Source: Sipunculus nudus
Lineage: Eukaryota > Annelida > Sipuncula > Golfingiida > Sipunculidae
DNA: 64,000 nt
NCBI GenBank assembly: GCA_026874595.1
Contig: CM049312.1
Location: 74,992,429-75,056,428, forward strand
Direction: 5' to 3'
The position numbers were made by a program, and so were the translations under genes. Positions 59,801 through 64,000 of the stretch are shown in pieces; the first letter of the stretch is position 1, and every line of letters begins with the position of its first letter. The notes under the pieces are model-generated. The model worked only from the letters and a program-made list of their open reading frames with translations, searched no databases and was not told the DNA's origin.

Positions 59801-62800
59801 AAAAAGTGACCCACAAGGCATGGCACTCAGGCTATGAACAACATGACGTGTGACACTGACAGATACATATCAGGAATTATTATATAAAATTCTATTTGTG
59901 TTACTAATTGTAATGTAATCATAGTTTATTTTAAATAATATTTTATCACAAATAATCCAACAACAATACTTGAAACAGTGATTTTATTTCAAAGTTTCTT
60001 AACAAACTTTATAAAGAACTGTCTGTATATCAAATATGACTTTTTGCAGGGGGGGAGGTAAATTTCTTTATAGGATGGCTGGATGGCCAGGCCAAAGAAC
60101 AGAAGACAAAAACAGTTATCATAGCTCAGGCTGACTTAAATTCAGATGAGTTGAAACATATCATGGACCTATATCTGCATATAGATAAGCACTAAAATAC
60201 AAAGTCTTTCATGATGCATGGACCACTAGTACCATCCAGTATCATGAAATCCTGATCATAATATCTAAATAATACTAATAATAACACAAATACATATAAA
60301 CATACAAATAATCAAACACTAGTGAAAACATTACCTCCAAAACTGCTGTAACTCTCATAATCTGGAAAAAGCCAACTGCCATATATAAAAGTTAAATCTT
60401 ACATAAATATACTTCAATTGATCTGCGCTTTAAGTTATCTAAGGATCATTGTTCATTTTCATGCAACAATCCTCAATGCTGAAAATGAAATACTGAGTTG
60501 AAATAAGCTGATGGAGTACAAATTCAAATACTGACAAAGCCAGAGTATCTAACACTGTTATATCCTTGAATGAAATGTCCACAGCCACAAGTTCTTAAAA
60601 TTCTGATGACTATGCCTACTATGTATAACCAATAAGCAAACTGATTTCTAAAAAGAGCTGGTGGGAATTTGGAATACAGTTTTTAAGATGATTAAGTGAC
60701 CCAATGCTTAACCACACATACAGGGGCAGTTTAAAGCTTCTAAATATTTCAATTGTGTCAGCTGAACCTAATATCAAATAAACTGTAAATTGTTTTTCAG
60801 AATTATTACTTGTATGAATATATCCCTCCCTCTTACTTTTAATACTGAACAGAGAAAGCCGAGTAATGACTATAACAGTGAAAACATGTATAGAAATCAA
60901 ACAATAATGTCACTTTATAGCCCTTCCCCCCCCCCCCCCATCTTTAGACATCTTATTACATGTCTTGCAATATACTGCAAGTATACATGCAGTACATGCA
61001 TATATGAATATTGTTATTTGAATATTTGGGAATTTAATCTCTTGTACATATATTCAAATATTTTGATGAAAAATCTTAATTTAATTGACAGCCAATAGTA
61101 TTCTGTATCATGATATTCTATTATGTATTTAATTTGAAGTTTTTATTGTTCAAATAAACATCACAAGCATATTAAATATTTCTCTGTACATTTTTTTGTT
61201 TATTGAAAATGTGTTAGAAACTTTTCTATATTTATTACATTTGGGGCATTTGAAAATATAAAATTAGATATTTACTGTTTAATTATTATCTTGAAAAACT
61301 GTTAGAACAATTCTTCTTGCATCATGTATCGTTTTACTCTTTTCTACCTACCTCTGCGAGGGAAGAAAGCTTCTACGATGATATCTAACGTCTGTGGACT
61401 CCACTTCTCAAGGTTGTCAATCACTCGAGCAACAAAGCCAGTCATCTCATCCTGGTTTGCCTTGTAAAAAACAAATCAAAACAACACTAGAATCCTCGAA
61501 CACAGCCAAAAAAACATGTATGGACTCCTTCTTGTTTGGGATTTGTCACGCGCGCTCAAAACTGGACCTCTTGTCAGGTGGCCTTGTCATGGTTAACAGA
61601 CACATGCGGACCATGTTTACTCACATGCAGAACCATAACAAGGTGTTAAGCAGCTGAAGGGGAGGTACTGAAACTATGTACTGGGATGTTTTTGCTGGGA
61701 ATTTTTTTGTACAAAGCAAAACTGAACTGATAGTGTGAAGGAATAGGCATAATATTGCTCCTGATTATGCCCCTTTAATATCTTAAGGCAGTGAATTCAT
61801 ACTTGTCCCTCAACAATATATCCAATAATTCCCTGAACTGTACATGAACATCATACTGGTACATTAAAAGATGAGCAGCAGTGTAAACATAGTGAACCAA
61901 GACACACACTTCTCTAGACTTACACTGATATATTTTCTGCACTTCACAAACCTTCTGGAGGTATACATGTGGTCACTAACTACTTTCTAATTTTATTATT
62001 GCGTCAGTTTTACAAAAATTAAAATGTCACCTCAGATCCTGTGTCCTCCATGTAACCTGGTCGATGCTGCATAAACGTCTGGTACTGTTCTACTAGAAGA
62101 GTCACCACCTTACCGGATGCCGGTTCCCGTCTGTGTGAAAAAATATACAAATAAAATACAGCTTACATTATTAACATCTAATGTACAACTTACTGCTTGT
62201 ACTAAGCAAGGATTATCTTTTGCTATCATAGAAAGATGTTTTAATTATTAAAGGACTGAGACCCAGCTGAGGGGTAATCATTTTTATTCATAATAATCAT
62301 CACAATAATTATGGCAACACAGATATAAAATGTAATAAAAGCAAGAGCAATCGGATACAAATACAGAGCAAACCTACTCAAGTATTATTGAAGAATGTTG
62401 CATAATTTATTAGTCCAATTATGAATGAGATACCTTGATTAATCAAATTAAAGGCTTTTAAAGGTAACTTGTGATGAAATGCATTCATACCTTGAAATGG
62501 CTTGCTCGGCATTCTGTACAAAGGGTACGGCTAACAGATGGTGAATGTCAGGGAGACCATGGTTACTCCGCATCAGGGCGTGATGGTAAGACAAGACGGC
62601 TTTCATGGCATAGAACGCTCCTGGAACAAATAACTCATATCATGCATGTGACCCCTGTCATTATTAACCGACCACACATGTTATCACCTGATCATTCAAG
62701 GTCCATGTCACTGAAAGTGGGCAAAATGTCTGATACAGTGATTTAATACAATGGTCTTATATCAGCCTGGCCCTTGGGTGTACTCAGTAACAAAATGCCC

Positions 62801-63936
62801 CAGAATGAAATCAACAAGCACCAAAGTTCATGTGACGTCACTGTGCACAGGAACTCCTTGCTCATGAATGTAATCAACAAGCAGCACAGGGCCTGTAGCA
62901 CACTATGGTCTATGACGCACCACCCAGGAAGCAAACTAACAACAAACTTGTCTCTGAATGTGTGAAGGTATCAGCACATGTGCGGTTTTGAAGTGTTTTA
63001 CTTGAGTTTGTGAAAACATAATGAATTTACCTGGTTGGATATGTTAATAACATACATGGCCATTTAATAAAAATATATTTGTATTGGCCCTCAGCTGATA
63101 TGCCACCCTCAGGCCAATACAAAGCCAATACAGAACAAGCTGGCTAATAACATATACATAACAACAAATTAAATGTTCTGTCATTTTAAAATGTTGAAAG
63201 AATGCTATATATTGACAGAGCTCTAAAACAAAATAGAACTTATACCACATATTTCAATGGTCCAAGATTCAGACTCCTCTAGAAACAACTCCTTTTAGCC
63301 CTACTTACTTACACCACAGCATTTAATATTGCATACTTACAGAGCATAAATCATGCTATCAGGTCTCTGGCAGCTATGCTTTGAGAGACATTGATTAATC
63401 AAGCTGCTCTGGTGTCCATTTCATGAATAACGAATGAGGCAATTGAACCGATCAAATGACCCATTTGCACTTGTTCTACATGGCTGCCAATGCAAATCTG
63501 GTGCAATTTTTAGACCAAACATTAAGCATTGTTGAGAGGGCATAGAGAATCTGACCAGTCATATGAAAGCTTATAAACATGTTCTGTTTCTGGTGCAAGT
63601 GTACTTGTTTAGATGGTATGTGAACAGTGTATCATTTACATTTGGTTCGTTGGAATCAACTGGCAGTTTTGATTTCTGCCTTAACACATGCAGGCTTGTT
63701 CATTATTCATGAAACAGAAGCTAGAGCAGGTCAATGAATCAAGGTCTTTGAAAGTGTAGCTACCAGAGGCTCTATTGTATGAAGATACTACAGAAACTCA
63801 CCAACAGAACCACGGAGCTTCTCAAAGGTTGGCTCTGACGTCAGCAGCTGCTCACATTTCTGTGATATCTCCAAGTCTAGGGGTGATATGGCACTGCGAG
63901 GGTCATTGGTTAGCAGGTCATGGTACTTGGCCCTCA
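42665..63936 (-). CDS. Unrecognised coiled-coil protein, C-terminal 16 exons (gene continues past right edge)
   Basis: Joined minus-strand exons (listed separately) give 1715 coding bases, about 570 residues, with every phase consistent and ending at TGA (complement of 42665-42667). I do not recognise the protein. In order it shows: a helical region from RAKYHDLLTNDPR through FYAMKAVLSYHHAL and LLVEQYQTFMQHRPGYM; a second helical part with RPIIRALFVGYCNMEVVMFI and WDQYIIGLDVPGYHS, faintly like the end of a TBC domain; a conserved-looking KHPPWTHWHNEKIPGR motif; about 120 residues of Arg/Glu-rich coiled coil; a Pro-rich linker (YLLPPPPTPASR, LRTPTPNKP); a short helix; and a basic tail ending RRREMDNQNRRP. 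This pattern could fit a cytoskeletal or ciliary protein, but that is a guess. Two introns contain very large minisatellites. Confidence 0.8.
43349..43440 (-). CDS. Unrecognised gene, exon -2
   Basis: Acceptor gtcatatcag and donor GCAGAG|gtaata. It encodes GHGEGNERRDVDDATKDAIA and AHKEDVKAAE. Confidence 0.84.
44455..44624 (-). CDS. Unrecognised gene, exon -3 (proline-rich linker)
   Basis: Acceptor cgcgttacag and donor AAAG|gttggt. It encodes QYLLPPPPTPASRLSMPVVA, LRTPTPNKP and a helix with AADVVLDFLKRVAHSFNK. Confidence 0.86.
45040..45083 (-). CDS. Unrecognised gene, exon -4 (44 bp)
   Basis: Acceptor gtattttcag and donor ATTAG|gtaagt. It encodes KSPAPSAITLGSVI in phase. Confidence 0.8.
45787..48636 (-). 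repeat. 44-bp minisatellite (about 64 copies) made of an exon 3' end plus its 5' splice site
   Basis: The unit on the plus strand is GGTGTCCTGATGGCTTTGAG TTGTTTTATCTCTGACTTAC CTGA. On the gene strand it contains CTCAAAGCCATCAGGACACC then TCAG|GTAAGT, identical to the end of exon -5 (48597-48695) and its donor. The array begins inside that exon and runs about 2.8 kb through the intron. Most copies keep the CAG|GTAAGT consensus. Marked variants recur 1364 bp apart (31 units). Confidence 0.95.
48597..48695 (-). CDS. Unrecognised gene, exon -5 (coiled coil; source of the 44-bp satellite)
   Basis: Acceptor cttgttacag and donor CCTCAG|gtaagt. It encodes ERRRRIEGERAAEDEINQLR then QEIEQLKAIRTPQ. The last roughly 35 exon bases plus the donor are the unit of the array that fills the following intron. 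This copy is taken as the true exon because it alone is attached to the coiled-coil coding sequence and an acceptor. Confidence 0.86.
48781..49310 (+). repeat. Interspersed element with three about 145-bp units
   Basis: Begins near AACAAGAGCAATGC and ends GGTATATACCATAATATATG. The TGACCTC/TTCTGACCTCAT landmark recurs near 48832, 48971 and 49119. A shorter inverted relative is at 24665-24870, with the same end sequences. Confidence 0.65.
49955..50100 (-). repeat. Single unit of the 150-bp CTGTCTGT repeat, inverted
   Basis: AAATTTGAATGAAATTGGAT, AATATTTAGGAAAGTTATC and CAAACCCAAATCAATGTCCC are the complements of landmarks in the array at 7180-8060. Confidence 0.75.
50257..50347 (-). CDS. Unrecognised gene, exon -6 (coiled coil)
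   Basis: Acceptor ttttttcctag and donor GAGGAT|gtgagt. It encodes EEDEKFMRQAAQENRRRDEE and RMALEDQLED, continuing the coiled coil in phase. Confidence 0.85.
50510..52830. repeat. 36/37-bp minisatellite, about 60 copies, in the intron between exons -7 and -6
   Basis: The typical unit is GAGCTTATCATCTGGATGAC TTTTAGTCAAGCAACT, with variants (CCTGATCATCTGG, GACGCATATTCAAGCAACT, ACATTTAGTCATACAAC). Some regions keep exact 36-bp spacing, giving long open frames on both strands (MTFSQATELIIW and CHPDDKLSCLTK repeats). These are by-products of the period. Confidence 0.93.
53060..53228 (-). CDS. Unrecognised gene, exon -7 (PPWTHWHNEKIP motif and coiled coil)
   Basis: Acceptor tctccttcag and donor CGAAG|gtcaga. 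It encodes KHPPWTHWHNEKIPGRMGP and then a highly charged helix (QERRRAREEREAERERLKQQ and on). The Trp- and Pro-rich motif looks conserved and would be the best probe for finding homologues. Confidence 0.88.
53764..53801. repeat. (AAT)n microsatellite
   Basis: About 12 uninterrupted AAT units in the intron between exons -8 and -7. Confidence 0.95.
53851..54644. mobile_element. hAT-like non-autonomous element (about 0.8 kb) with target-site duplication
   Basis: The left end reads CAGGGCTGAAACAAG. The right end, complemented, reads TAGTGCTGAGACTTG (10 of 15 matched). It is flanked by CTGGACAT at 53843-53850 and CTGGACAG at 54645-54652, an 8-bp duplication with one difference, as expected for hAT. 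Sub-terminal TTGAGTCC/GGACTC words are inverted. The interior has several GGTTTCAAA/AAACCATTT words. No transposase frame. Confidence 0.65.
54982..55066 (-). CDS. Unrecognised gene, exon -8
   Basis: Acceptor tttacttacag and donor CACAAG|gtaaac. It encodes VNRCCLPELKNALSQGDKAA and MPVLDPTQ. Confidence 0.84.
55643..55711 (-). CDS. Unrecognised gene, exon -9
   Basis: Acceptor ctttttcag and donor TTTGAG|gtatca. It encodes PSALETTIRTESVKFTVPQF and QFE, 23 codons in phase 0. Confidence 0.83.
55985..56230 (-). repeat. Diverged tandem copies (about 40-46 bp) of the exon -10 end and donor
   Basis: On the plus strand, CTGACAGTTTTTGGTTATCTC-like units begin near 56031, 56075, 56121 and 56161, then the exon copy TTGACAGTTTTTGATTTTCTC at 56204. 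On the gene strand each copy resembles CACTGAGAAAATCAAAAACT and GTCAAAGTGTAAGT. The copies are more diverged than those of the 44-bp array. Confidence 0.75.
56201..56346 (-). CDS. Unrecognised gene, exon -10
   Basis: Acceptor gacctgtag and donor AAAGT|gtaagt. It encodes YCNMEVVMFIWDQYIIGLDV and then PGYHSVCLSAYTAILFKLLT. The 3' end of this exon and its donor have diverged tandem copies in the next intron (55985-56200). Confidence 0.87.
56917..58875 (+). mobile_element. Helitron-like element, family B, full-length copy (about 1.96 kb)
   Basis: The 5' end TTAGCACAGCTGACTG folds with AGTCAACTGA. The 3' end is GCAGCTGAGCGTC, the palindrome GACCCATGGGTC, and CTAG at 58872-58875 followed by TT. 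The 5' AGCTGA.. and 3' CAGCTGAGC segments are inverted. It contains a CTGTCTGT run (57426-57443) and an AGGTCA-rich tandem core. Inserted in the intron between exons -11 and -10, antisense to the gene. Confidence 0.75.
57545..58735 (+). repeat. Tandem array with AGGTCA direct repeats (family B core)
   Basis: GGTCAAAGGTCAAGGTCA-type blocks occur at about 57557, 57702, 57849, 57987, 58130, 58275, 58409, 58560 and 58697, spaced about 135-150 bp and separated by conserved TTAGTTTCCAGATGATAACT and GCCAAACTTTTCATC segments. Confidence 0.82.
59038..59130 (-). CDS. Unrecognised gene, exon -11
   Basis: Acceptor tgtgtcacag and donor TGTAG|gtaaga. It encodes EQVLATEQSSHDILVESITT and LTRPIIRALFV. Confidence 0.84.
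60335..60361 (-). CDS. Unrecognised gene, 27-bp micro-exon -12
   Basis: Acceptor gctttttccag and donor GGAG|gtaatg. It encodes DYESYSSFG; the phase fits both neighbours. Its length is a multiple of three, so it can be skipped without a frameshift. Confidence 0.75.
61352..61460 (-). CDS. Unrecognised gene, exon -13
   Basis: Acceptor ttttacaag and donor CAGAG|gtaggt. It encodes ANQDEMTGFVARVIDNLEKW then SPQTLDIIVEAFFPRR. Confidence 0.85.
62031..62130 (-). CDS. Unrecognised gene, exon -14
   Basis: Acceptor ttcacacag and donor GAG|gtgaca. It encodes REPASGKVVTLLVEQYQTFM and QHRPGYMEDTGSE. Confidence 0.85.
62491..62620 (-). CDS. Unrecognised gene, exon -15
   Basis: Acceptor ttgttccag and donor TCAAG|gtatga. 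It encodes AFYAMKAVLSYHHALMRSNH and LPDIHHLLAVPFVQNAEQAI, predicted helices. Confidence 0.85.
63802..63936 (-). CDS. Unrecognised gene, exon -16 (first in window)
   Basis: Acceptor tttccag and donor GTTG|gtgagt. It encodes RAKYHDLLTNDPRSAISPLD and a helix with CEQLLTSEPTFEKL. The exon begins with two bases of a split codon, so coding exons exist upstream beyond the window. Confidence 0.82.
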
Positions 63937-63957
63937 CTGGAAATGAAAAGATACGGT

Positions 63958-64000
63958 ACAGTGAAACCTGTGTTAAAAAAAAACACCTACGGGACTGGCC
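63958..64000. mobile_element. Possible terminal repeat of a TA-flanked DNA transposon, cut by the window edge
   Basis: TACAGTGAAACCTGTGTTAA at 63958 resembles the start of pogo/Tigger-like elements. A similar TACAGTGAAACCTCATTTTG occurs at about 53266. Too short to classify. Confidence 0.3.

Larger units (their letters stand above)
58876..63801 (-). other. Introns between exons -16 and -11
   Basis: Apart from the listed exons, AT-rich intron sequence with a C tract at about 60927-60939. No further gene, RNA or clear mobile element seen. Confidence 0.5.

Noticed and set aside
61394-61657. Plus-strand 87-residue open frame
   Set aside because: It overlaps minus-strand exon -13, whose frame and splice sites are consistent with its neighbours; the plus-strand frame is its shadow.

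Overview
This is eukaryotic nuclear DNA from an animal with intron-rich genes and dense AT-rich repeats. The Helitron-like repeats with tandem-repeat cores suggest a marine mollusc, probably a bivalve; that assignment is inference. Almost all coding sequence lies in short exons joined by consensus GT/AG splice sites. I assembled exons by hand and checked that reading phases agree at every junction.

Gene layout. (1) Minus strand, 201-290: the first coding exon of an Atg1/ULK1-ULK2 autophagy kinase, running off the left edge. (2) Plus strand, 2048-30453: a complete 8-exon coding sequence (962 residues) for the mitochondrial A-kinase anchor protein AKAP1. It has an N-terminal membrane anchor, a long acidic linker, a KH domain and a Tudor domain. 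The ULK and AKAP1 genes are head to head and probably share the promoter region between them. (3) 30454-42664: a 12 kb gene-free interval of AT-rich sequence and repeats. (4) Minus strand, 63936 down to 42665: the last 16 coding exons (about 570 residues) of a gene I cannot name. It encodes a helical region, a charged coiled coil, a proline-rich linker and a basic C-terminus. Its N-terminus lies beyond the right edge.

Repeats dominate the rest. AKAP1 intron 2 (6201-25312) holds nested mobile elements: a Helitron-like (HINE-type) element is split by a hAT-like 13.1 kb segment, which itself contains further Helitron-like elements nested up to three deep. Their 3' ends show a short hairpin followed by CTAG, and one insertion has a related empty site inside the window. 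The central repeats of two families carry many copies of AGGTCA-type direct repeats, which match nuclear-receptor half-sites.

The most unusual structure is in the minus-strand gene. The end of one exon together with its 5' splice site has been amplified into a 44-bp satellite of about 64 copies that fills the next intron, so the intron is full of consensus decoy splice donors. A second exon of the same gene shows a smaller version, and AKAP1 exon 6 has a duplicated 3' splice site. Splice-junction-centred tandem duplication therefore recurs in this window.
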